Part shown: piece by piece, positions 1 through 5,676 of the stretch
Layout: the number at the start of each line of letters is the position of its first letter
Numbering within the stretch: the first letter of the stretch is position 1
Source: Pirellulaceae bacterium
Lineage (GTDB): Bacteria > Planctomycetota > Planctomycetia > Pirellulales > Pirellulaceae
Reading direction: 5' to 3'
Assembly: GCA_013002105.1 (NCBI GenBank)
Contig: JABDKS010001004.1
Location: 1 to 7,128, forward strand
DNA: 7,128 nt
The notes under the pieces: generated by a model
Told to the model about the DNA's origin: nothing
Databases searched by the model: none
Seen by the model: the letters and a program-made list of their open reading frames with translations, nothing else
Position numbers and translations under genes: made by a program

Positions 1-98
1 TCATCAAGAGCGGTTCCATTGAATCTCTACGTCGCACTCAGTGGCTTGTCAAAATCAGCCTCCTTCGCAAAAACGCCTTCACCTGCAACAAAGAGTCC

Positions 99-503
99 AT
101 GGCTAAGAAAAAGAGAACCAGCAGCGACACCGATTCGGTCGACTTCGAGTCCGCGATGAAGGAGGTCGAACAAATTGTGATGAAGTTAGAGAGTGGCGAA
201 GCGGGTTTGACGGAGTCACTGGAGTTCTATGAGCGGGGTATCAAACGGCTGAAACAGTGTCACAAGCTGTTGCATCAGGCAGAGCGGCGTGTGACCTTGT
301 TGTCCGGGTTCGACGCGGACGGTAATCCGGTGGGCGAGGACTTTGAGCAGGACGATGCGGAGTCCTTGACGGACAAGCAAAAGGCCAGAAGCGGGCGTCG
401 TAGTGGCGGAGGGAAGACTAGGGCCCGCAAGAGCGCTAGCAAGGGTTCCAGCGAGCGAGTTGTGGGAGATTCAAGCGTGGACGACATGCCAGGTCTCTTC
501 TAA
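99..503 (+). CDS. xseB: Exodeoxyribonuclease VII small subunit
   Basis: Small subunit of exonuclease VII, a cytoplasmic single-strand DNA exonuclease in which several XseB chains bind one XseA catalytic chain. Residues 15-70 match the family: a helical hairpin beginning FESAMKEVEQIV, then KLESGEAGLTESLEFYERG and a second helix ending ERRVTLLSG. At 134 residues it is clearly longer than the roughly 80 residues of the E. coli protein. The extra part, residues 71-134, is low-complexity: first acidic (around DFEQDDAES), then basic and Ser/Gly-rich, then ending DDMPGLF. The ATG at 99 is chosen because the family core starts about 14 residues downstream; an AAAGAG at 89-94 is only a weak Shine-Dalgarno match. 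The reading frame stays open upstream to the window edge, but that stretch shows no XseB-like sequence. The catalytic subunit xseA is not in the window. Confidence 0.93.
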   Translation: MAKKKRTSSDTDSVDFESAMKEVEQIVMKLESGEAGLTESLEFYERGIKRLKQCHKLLHQAERRVTLLSGFDADGNPVGEDFEQDDAESLTDKQKARSGRRSGGGKTRARKSASKGSSERVVGDSSVDDMPGLF

Positions 504-509
504 ACTAAT

Positions 510-574
510 CTGGGGGGATCGATAGGGTTCGTTTTCCCATCATCAACGTGAACCTGCCGATCTTCCCCCCCCAG
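510..574. repeat. Imperfect inverted repeat between xseB and ispA
   Basis: CTGGGGGGATCG at 510-521 can pair with CGATCTTCCCCCCCCAG at 558-574, giving an 8 bp G/C-rich outer stem and a 5 bp GATCG/CGATC inner stem separated by a bulge. A smaller possible hairpin, GATAGGG (521-527) with CCCATC (536-541), lies inside it. It starts seven bases after the xseB stop codon. There is no T-run after it, so it is not a classical intrinsic terminator; it could slow transcription or protect an RNA end. Function is inferred only from position and pairing. Confidence 0.35.
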
Positions 575-603
575 ATCTTCCCCTGCCGACCTACCCGCCG
601 ATC
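553..603. repeat. C-rich short direct repeats upstream of ispA
   Basis: GATCTTCCCC occurs at 559-568 and again at 574-583, a 15-base period. CCTGCCGA occurs at 553-560 and 582-589, and GCCGATC occurs at 556-562 and 597-603. The tract is strongly pyrimidine-rich on the plus strand. It may be a product of replication slippage; nothing in it resembles a standard promoter. It lies directly before the GTG start of the prenyl synthase. Confidence 0.4.
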
Positions 604-617
604 AGAACATTGTCCTG

Positions 618-1685
618 GTGACTTCTTCCCCGCTTCCGTCGACTGATGCATCGACCCGACTTGGTACTACCGAGAACGGGATTGATGATTTGCGTCCATT
701 GATCGAACGGGCGCTCAGTGAAGCCACACAATTTGGTCCGGGATGTCCCGAGCGATTGGGCGCAGCGATCCGTTACGCGGTTTTGGCACCTGGAAAGCGA
801 CTACGTCCGGCTTTGGTATTGATGGCGGCCGAAGCGTGTGGTGGCGGGATCGAAGACGCGATGCCTGGCGCGGTAGCGGTCGAGATGATCCATGCGTATT
901 CGCTGATCCACGATGACTTGCCCGCGATGGACGACGACGATTTGCGTCGTGGCCGTCCGACCGTCCACATTGCCTTTGACGAGGCAACCGCGATTTTGGC
1001 TGGTGACGCGTTGCAGCCCCAAGCGTTTCGTTATCTCAGTGAGCAGGTGCGCGACCCGGTCCGCGCTGTCGAAGCGATTCGGATTTTGGCTGCCGCGGCG
1101 GGCTGCGAACGATTGGTGGGTGGTCAGGCCGATGATCTGGCCGCCGAATCGAGTGAACAAGATGCCGGGACCGATGGCAAACCGTTGGCTGGCGGAGTCT
1201 TATCGGACGCGGATGCCGTCGTGGCCGCCCACGCCGATTCTCTTGATCTTGCTGACCCCAATTCAGAACCACATGTCGGCCCAAGCCGTAGAGGACCTGT
1301 CCGAACGCTCGAACACCTCGAGTCCATCCATCGCCGTAAGACAGGGGCACTTTTTACGGCGTCCTTGGAAATGGGCGCGGTGCTCTCGGGCGCTTCGGAC
1401 CAGGCCCGTCAGTGTGTCGTCAATTATGCTGGCGACTTGGGTTTGGCTTTTCAGGTGGTCGACGACCTGTTGGACCACTTGGCTGACGAGGGTCGGCTGG
1501 GAAAGAGAAGCGGCAAAGATGCTCAGCGAGGCAAGCTGACTTACCCCGGTTTATTGGGGATAGAGGGTGCCAAGCAGAAAGCCGAGCAGTTGATACAGTC
1601 AGCTAAACGTCATGTTGTGTTATTTGAGGACGCAGCTTGGCGGTTAAATTGGTTGGCAAACTATGTTTTGGAAAGAACTCATTAA
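618..1685 (+). CDS. ispA: Polyprenyl (probably farnesyl) diphosphate synthase with insert
   Basis: Trans-isoprenyl diphosphate synthase that condenses isopentenyl diphosphate with an allylic diphosphate in the cytoplasm, making the C15 (or possibly C20) precursor of quinone side chains, undecaprenol and carotenoids or hopanoids. Visible motifs are GKRLRP at 59-64, the first aspartate-rich motif DDLPAMDDDDLRRG at 99-112, GGQADDLAAE at 168-177, IHRRKTGAL near 237-245, and the second aspartate-rich motif DDLLD at 282-286 followed by GKLTYPGLLG at 305-314. The two extra residues in the first motif and the Tyr five residues before it match E. coli IspA, which favours farnesyl diphosphate, but related geranylgeranyl synthases look similar. 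At 355 residues it is longer than the usual 290-300. The excess is an Asp/Ala/Gly-rich insert at about 178-230 and a longer N-terminus. The GTG start has no clear ribosome binding site, so the exact N-terminus is uncertain. It ends 23 bases before dxs. Confidence 0.92.
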   Translation: MTSSPLPSTDASTRLGTTENGIDDLRPLIERALSEATQFGPGCPERLGAAIRYAVLAPGKRLRPALVLMAAEACGGGIEDAMPGAVAVEMIHAYSLIHDDLPAMDDDDLRRGRPTVHIAFDEATAILAGDALQPQAFRYLSEQVRDPVRAVEAIRILAAAAGCERLVGGQADDLAAESSEQDAGTDGKPLAGGVLSDADAVVAAHADSLDLADPNSEPHVGPSRRGPVRTLEHLESIHRRKTGALFTASLEMGAVLSGASDQARQCVVNYAGDLGLAFQVVDDLLDHLADEGRLGKRSGKDAQRGKLTYPGLLGIEGAKQKAEQLIQSAKRHVVLFEDAAWRLNWLANYVLERTH

Positions 1686-1697
1686 CGGAATGACTGT

Positions 1698-1702
1698 GAG
1701 GA
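1698..1702 (+). promoter_or_regulatory. Ribosome binding site of dxs
   Basis: GAGGA lies six bases before the ATG at 1709, in the short ispA-dxs gap. It is the best Shine-Dalgarno match among the genes of this cluster and supports 1709 over the out-of-frame ATG at 1704. Confidence 0.6.
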
Positions 1703-1708
1703 AATGGA

Positions 1709-3673
1709 ATGTCCGATCGACCACGACTGTCAGGGTCAGCCTACACACCAGATGAACAACCGGAACCAGTTTTGAGTACGCAACCCCACCCGCTGTTGGC
1801 AAGCCTTGACGATGCCTTGCCATTGAAGACTTATTCGCCGCAGCAACTCGAGTCGGTGGCGGCCGAGATCCGCGACGTCTTGTGCAATTTATTGGCAACA
1901 CGGACGGCACATTTTGCATCCAATTTGGGCGTCGTGGAACTTTGTTTGGCATTGCATTGCGAGTTTGATTTTCGGCATGACCGTTTGATCTGGGATACCG
2001 GCCACCAAGTCTATCCGCACAAACTGGTCACAGGACGGTACGACCAATTTCACACCATCCGCACCAGCGGCGGTTTGATGGGTTACCCCAATCCGCACGA
2101 GAGCGAGTACGACCTGTTCATGACCGGCCACGCCGGTTGCAGTGTTAGTACCGCGGTGGGTCTGCGCAGCGGAGACGTGTTGCGAGGAGAGGTCGATCGC
2201 AAAACGGTCGCCGTGATCGGTGACGGTGCCTTTCCAAGCGGCATCGTTTTCGAAGCGATGAATAACGCTGGCGAGTTGCAGGATGATTTGACGATCATCT
2301 TGAACGACAACAAAATGTCGATCTGTCCTCGCGTTGGTTCGGTGGCAACCTACTTGGATCGTTTACGGGGCAATCCGTTTTACACGGGACTGAAACACGA
2401 AGTCGTCCGGTTGCTCGATCACGTGCCCATGTTTGGCGATCCGGCTGAACGACTGTTGGCACAAATGAAAGAAGGCGTCAAAGCGGGCTTGCTCGGTGGG
2501 ATGTTGTTCGAGGAATTAAACATTCACTACGTCGGTCCCATCGATGGCCACGACATCACGCTGTTACGCAAGTACATGGCGATGGTTCGCGAGATGAAGG
2601 GCCCCGTGTTGTTGCACGTGGTGACCGAAAAAGGGCACGGCTACAAACCGGCCGCCGCCGATCCCGTTTTCTTTCATACGCCGCCTGCCTTTGATGACAA
2701 CGAAGGCGAACCGATTGCACGCAGTAGCGACGGATTGCCGCCGTTCACGGTTCACGCGCGCGACGCGATCAAACAAGAACTAGCCAGTGACGAACGGGTT
2801 ACCGTGATCACCGCGGCAATGTGCCAAGGAAACAAACTCGAGCCGATCCGGGAACAATTTCCCGACCAGTTTTTTGATGTTGGGATTTGCGAATCGCACG
2901 CGGTTGCGTTCGCTGCCGGACAGTGCAAAACAGGATTGCGACCGATCGTTGACATCTACAGCACGTTTTTGCAACGCAGTTACGACCAGATCTTCCAGGA
3001 GGTCGCGTTACAGGATTTGCCGGTTGTGTTCATGCTCGATCGGGCTGGCCTGACGGGTCCAGACGGTCCAACCCACCATGGTCTGTTTGACATTGGTTAC
3101 ATGCGATTGTTTCCCAATTTGGTCGTCATGGCCCCGGGATACGCCGGAGAGGTGGCGCCGATGTTGTCGGCCGCGCTGGATCACAATCATCCGTGCAGCC
3201 TGCGTTATCCCAAGGCGTCGGCGCTGCAATTGAATCGGGTTGTCGATCCGATCCAAATCGGAAAAAGCGAGGTGATTCGCGATGGCAGCGATGGAACAAT
3301 CGTCGCGTTTGGTGCGATGTTGGAGCAAGCGATCGCCGCAGCCGAAATGCTCGCTCCCGAATTGGACGTTCAAGTCATCAACGCACGATTTGTCAAACCC
3401 ATCGATACAGAGATGGTCGAGCGGACCCTACGTGAAGGACGATTTGTGGTCACACTAGAAGAAGGTGCCAGGATGGGCGGCTTCGGGTCGGCCTTTTTGG
3501 AGTGCGCCAATTCATTACGATTGGACACCCGTCATCTGACCACCCTGGCATTACCCGACCAGTTCATTGATCATGGTGATCGAAATCAACTTCTCAGCGA
3601 CCATGGGCTCAGCCCGATGGCCATCGCTCAAACATGTCGGGACGCGGCAGAGGTTCAAAGCGTTCAAGTCTAG
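1709..3673 (+). CDS. dxs: 1-deoxy-D-xylulose-5-phosphate synthase
   Basis: Thiamine-diphosphate enzyme that joins pyruvate and glyceraldehyde-3-phosphate to make 1-deoxyxylulose 5-phosphate, the first step of the MEP isoprenoid pathway. At 654 residues it is complete, slightly longer than the usual 620-640, with an N-terminal extension of about 20 residues. The TPP/Mg site is GDG at 171-173 with NDN at 199-201. Other conserved parts are AHFASNLG (His68), DTGHQVYPHK near 96-105, the catalytic Glu395, FFHTPPAFD (His323), DRAGLTGPDGPTHHG at 444-458 (Arg445, Asp452, His456) and RYP at 499-501. These match the E. coli catalytic and substrate residues. The pyrimidine-binding and C-terminal transketolase domains follow in the normal order. 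Unusual for the family: GHAGCSVS where GHSSTSIS is usual, NDNKMSI instead of NDNEMSI, ESHA instead of EQHA, and RYPKA instead of RYPRG. The neighbouring ispA and nadK genes support the assignment as the housekeeping enzyme. Confidence 0.95.
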   Translation: MSDRPRLSGSAYTPDEQPEPVLSTQPHPLLASLDDALPLKTYSPQQLESVAAEIRDVLCNLLATRTAHFASNLGVVELCLALHCEFDFRHDRLIWDTGHQVYPHKLVTGRYDQFHTIRTSGGLMGYPNPHESEYDLFMTGHAGCSVSTAVGLRSGDVLRGEVDRKTVAVIGDGAFPSGIVFEAMNNAGELQDDLTIILNDNKMSICPRVGSVATYLDRLRGNPFYTGLKHEVVRLLDHVPMFGDPAERLLAQMKEGVKAGLLGGMLFEELNIHYVGPIDGHDITLLRKYMAMVREMKGPVLLHVVTEKGHGYKPAAADPVFFHTPPAFDDNEGEPIARSSDGLPPFTVHARDAIKQELASDERVTVITAAMCQGNKLEPIREQFPDQFFDVGICESHAVAFAAGQCKTGLRPIVDIYSTFLQRSYDQIFQEVALQDLPVVFMLDRAGLTGPDGPTHHGLFDIGYMRLFPNLVVMAPGYAGEVAPMLSAALDHNHPCSLRYPKASALQLNRVVDPIQIGKSEVIRDGSDGTIVAFGAMLEQAIAAAEMLAPELDVQVINARFVKPIDTEMVERTLREGRFVVTLEEGARMGGFGSAFLECANSLRLDTRHLTTLALPDQFIDHGDRNQLLSDHGLSPMAIAQTCRDAAEVQSVQV

Positions 3674-3697
3674 CGTTTTCAACAACACCGCATGAAA

Positions 3698-3775
3698 GTC
3701 TCGCGATGAGTCCAGCATCTGCTGTCAATCAAGAACCCAACGACTGGATGCACGGCGATCGCGAGACGCCTCGCG
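3698..3775 (+). promoter_or_regulatory. Possible RNA structure over the nadK start
   Basis: GTCTCGCGAT at 3698-3707 is perfectly complementary to ATCGCGAGAC at 3758-3767. The first arm includes the spacer before the start codon and its A and U. The second arm can instead form a local hairpin, CGCGAG (3760-3765), loop ACGC, CTCGCG (3770-3775). The two pairings are mutually exclusive, as in a translational switch. A 10 bp match within 100 bases is expected about once by chance in a window of this size, so the case rests on position alone. Confidence 0.2.
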
Positions 3776-4608
3776 TGGTCATTCTCGGAGCGCCCGATCG
3801 CGATCGCGTTCGCACCGAGCTAGAACGGTTGCGCCCATTCATCGCGGACCGAGCCGAAATCGTTGCCGAGGATCTGGAGTTTGCCCATGATTTTTCGCAG
3901 AGCGAACAAGATCTGGTCATCGTGCTGGGTGGCGACGGTTCGATTCTGCAAGCAGCGCGGCAAATGGGCGATCGGCAAACGCCGGTGCTGGGCGTCAACT
4001 GTGGTCGGCTCGGGTTTTTGGCCGCGTTGTCACCGGATGATTTTTTGAATGCCTGGCCGCAGGTTTGCTGCGGAGGGTTCGAAGTGGTCGATCACTTGAT
4101 GCTACAAGCGACCCTGATTCGCGGTGGTGAAGTGATCGGTAGTCAAATGGCGCTCAACGAGGTCGCGGTATTAGGCGGACCGCCCTATCGAATTTTGGAC
4201 ATCGATTTGTATGCGGATGGGCTGTTGGCGACGCGATATCGATGTGATGGGCTGATCATCGCGACACCGGTGGGGTCAACCGCACACAACCTTTCGGCAG
4301 GTGGTCCGATTCTCCGACGTAATTTGGACGCGATGGTGATCTCGCCGATCAGTCCCCATACGCTGACGTATCGCCCCATGGTCGATTCCGGCAACACTTC
4401 CTTGGAATTGGCGGTCAATCAACCCAACGAATCGACCAGCATCGTGGTCGATGGGCGGATCTTGAGTAGCCTGGAACCTGGCGACCGTGTGAAGGTGGAG
4501 CGTGCTGAGCATAGTTTCAAGATGCTATCAGTTCCCGGACAAAACGATTACCGCACGTTGCGTGACAAGCTGGGCTGGGGCGGCAGTGTCAATTCCAAGA
4601 GTTCCTGA
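3706..4608 (+). CDS. nadK: NAD kinase
   Basis: ATP- (or polyphosphate-) dependent NAD kinase, a cytoplasmic enzyme that makes NADP. With the start at 3706 it has 300 residues, near the family norm. Motifs in this numbering are GGDGS at 75-79 (nucleotide binding and catalysis), GVNCGRLGFLA about 96-106, the NE pair at 151-152, CDGLIIATPVGSTAHNLSAG at about 180-199, SPHTLTYRP near 216-224, VVDGR at 247-251 and a C-terminal LRDKLGW. All are typical of bacterial NadK; the His in GSTAHNLSAGGP replaces a more usual Tyr. The frame is also open to an ATG at 3634, which would overlap the dxs end by 40 bases and add 24 residues rich in Arg and Ser; I prefer 3706 because it clears dxs and has a weak GAAAG at 3694-3698. 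An ATG at 3748 is a further possibility. Its product feeds NADPH to the MEP reductoisomerase, which fits its place after dxs. Confidence 0.94.
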   Translation: MSPASAVNQEPNDWMHGDRETPRVVILGAPDRDRVRTELERLRPFIADRAEIVAEDLEFAHDFSQSEQDLVIVLGGDGSILQAARQMGDRQTPVLGVNCGRLGFLAALSPDDFLNAWPQVCCGGFEVVDHLMLQATLIRGGEVIGSQMALNEVAVLGGPPYRILDIDLYADGLLATRYRCDGLIIATPVGSTAHNLSAGGPILRRNLDAMVISPISPHTLTYRPMVDSGNTSLELAVNQPNESTSIVVDGRILSSLEPGDRVKVERAEHSFKMLSVPGQNDYRTLRDKLGWGGSVNSKSS

Positions 4609-4626
4609 TCCAAACGATGTTGGATC
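4607..4626 (+). terminator. Stem-loop on the nadK stop codon, weak terminator candidate
   Basis: GATCCAA (4607-4613) and TTGGATC (4620-4626) form a perfect 7 bp stem with a six-base loop. The left arm begins within the TGA stop codon of nadK. No T-run follows, so efficient intrinsic termination is not supported; mRNA end protection or a pause are alternatives. Confidence 0.3.
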
Positions 4627-4651
4627 GATGGTTCGCTTGGTACAGCGGTTT

Positions 4652-4667
4652 TGATCGGCACCGATCA
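4652..4667. promoter_or_regulatory. 16-base palindrome, operator-like
   Basis: TGATCGG-CA-CCGATCA is an inverted repeat with 7-base arms and a two-base centre, about 78 bases before the start of the secreted-protein gene. The tight centre suits a dimeric DNA-binding protein better than an RNA hairpin. No regulator gene is nearby, and no recognisable promoter elements were found beside it. Confidence 0.3.
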
Positions 4668-4698
4668 CGAACTTCTCTTGCCATGCAACGGCCAATCT

Positions 4699-4730
4699 GC
4701 GAGTTTCACAGCCAGATTTGTGATTCCCGC
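4699..4730. repeat. Imperfect inverted repeat upstream of the secreted-protein gene
   Basis: The 12-base arms 4699-4710 and 4719-4730 match at 9 of 12 positions, including a perfect TCACA/TGTGA core separated by eight bases. The half-sites are in the opposite order from a CRP site. It lies just before the ribosome binding site and could be an operator or a weak 5' leader hairpin. Confidence 0.2.
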
Positions 4731-4734
4731 GTAC

Positions 4735-4738
4735 GGAG
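4735..4738 (+). promoter_or_regulatory. Ribosome binding site deciding the 4745 start
   Basis: GGAG lies six bases before the ATG at 4745 but only three bases before the adjacent in-frame GTG at 4742. The spacing favours the ATG. Confidence 0.5.
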
Positions 4739-4744
4739 ACCGTG

Positions 4745-5626
4745 ATGGTGTGTCGATTTTCTTGGGTGATGTTGCCTCTAATGATGTTGGTGTGTGCTCC
4801 CAGCTATTCGCAAGATAGCGGGAAAGACGGCGATGATGCGACTTATCTGTTGCGGTACAACCTGTCGCCGGGTGATCAGCTGCACTACGAAGTCACCCAT
4901 GTGGCCAAAACAAAAACGCGGATCAACGGCAGTGAGGAAGTGTCGCAGGTTCACACCGTCAGCAAACGACACTGGGAGGTGACACAAAAGAGTGCCGACC
5001 AGATAACGTTTGACCATATCATCGACAGCGTCGAGATGACGCAGCAGCAGGGCGATGCCGAGGAAGTGCGTTGGAGCAGCGAAAGCGGTGATGAAGCACC
5101 GAAGATTTTTTTACGCGTGGCCGAGCAGATCGGGAAGGTGCTTTCGACCGTCACAGTGAATCCTCGCGGCCAAGAAACTTCGCGAGAGAATAATGGTGGA
5201 ACGAAAGCATCGCTGGGGATGGGATCGTTGACGCTTGCTCTGCCCGATGAACCGATTCAAATCGGAGATTCCTGGGCGGTGCCGCGAGAAATCAAAACGC
5301 GAACCGAAGACGGATTGGTCAAACCGATCAAGATCCGTGAGGTGTTCACGTTGGAAAAGGTCAAGACAGGCGTGGCGACTTTATCGATTCGCAGTGAACC
5401 CCTGACTCCGATCGATGATGAATCCGTAAAGGCACAAGTTGTTCAACAGTTGAGTAACGGTGAGATTCGTTTTGACATCGACAATGGTTGCATGCTGACG
5501 AAACAGCTGGACTGGGACGAAACGGTTGTCGGATTTCAAGGTGCCACAAGCTTGATGGAATACCGTGCTCGGATGAGCGAAAAACTGATTGACGGTGTTC
5601 AGCGGACCGCCAAGTTATCGAAATAG
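4745..5626 (+). CDS. Secreted protein of unknown function, DUF6263-like
   Basis: Exported protein of 293 residues with no known reaction. The N-terminus is a signal peptide: one Arg, then a hydrophobic stretch to about residue 18, and a likely signal peptidase I cut after SYS, before QDSGKD. The Cys at residue 17 lacks a good lipobox, so a lipoprotein is unlikely. The mature part is charged and looks beta-rich, beginning with YLLRYNLSPGDQLHYEVTHV; later parts include GSLTLALPDEPIQIGDSW and, near the C-terminus, EIRFDIDNGCMLTKQLDWDE followed by VVGFQGATSLMEY. This pattern resembles DUF6263-type proteins common in planctomycetes; the match is from memory of the pattern and not from a search. 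There are no catalytic motifs that I recognise and no transmembrane segment after the signal. An in-frame GTG at 4742 is the alternative start. The 136 bases between nadK and this gene, with several inverted repeats, suggest separate control. Confidence 0.8.
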   Translation: MVCRFSWVMLPLMMLVCAPSYSQDSGKDGDDATYLLRYNLSPGDQLHYEVTHVAKTKTRINGSEEVSQVHTVSKRHWEVTQKSADQITFDHIIDSVEMTQQQGDAEEVRWSSESGDEAPKIFLRVAEQIGKVLSTVTVNPRGQETSRENNGGTKASLGMGSLTLALPDEPIQIGDSWAVPREIKTRTEDGLVKPIKIREVFTLEKVKTGVATLSIRSEPLTPIDDESVKAQVVQQLSNGEIRFDIDNGCMLTKQLDWDETVVGFQGATSLMEYRARMSEKLIDGVQRTAKLSK

Positions 5627-5676
5627 TGTCGCGGGCACGATCGGGCAATTCGGATCGCCACAGGCAGCTTGCATCG

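Noticed and set aside
1..98. Possible tail of an upstream gene such as xseA
   Set aside because: One frame stops at 20-22, one runs on into xseB and one overlaps it until about 159. None shows recognisable XseA C-terminal sequence, so no partial gene is called.
913..1539. Open frame of 208 codons inside the prenyl synthase gene
   Set aside because: It overlaps a gene with full catalytic motifs in another frame and its translation is Trp/Arg-rich with no family resemblance.
3634..3705. Upstream start of nadK overlapping dxs
   Set aside because: It would add an Arg/Ser-rich stretch not typical of the family and overlap the dxs end by 40 bases; the ATG at 3706 is simpler.
3795..3807. CGATCGCGATCG palindrome with a GCGATCGC octamer in nadK
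   Set aside because: A single copy within coding sequence rich in GATC and CG words; I saw no sign that it is repeated as a functional motif.
4704..4723. CRP-like site
   Set aside because: The half-sites are TCACA then TGTGA, the reverse order of a CRP site, with an eight-base spacer.
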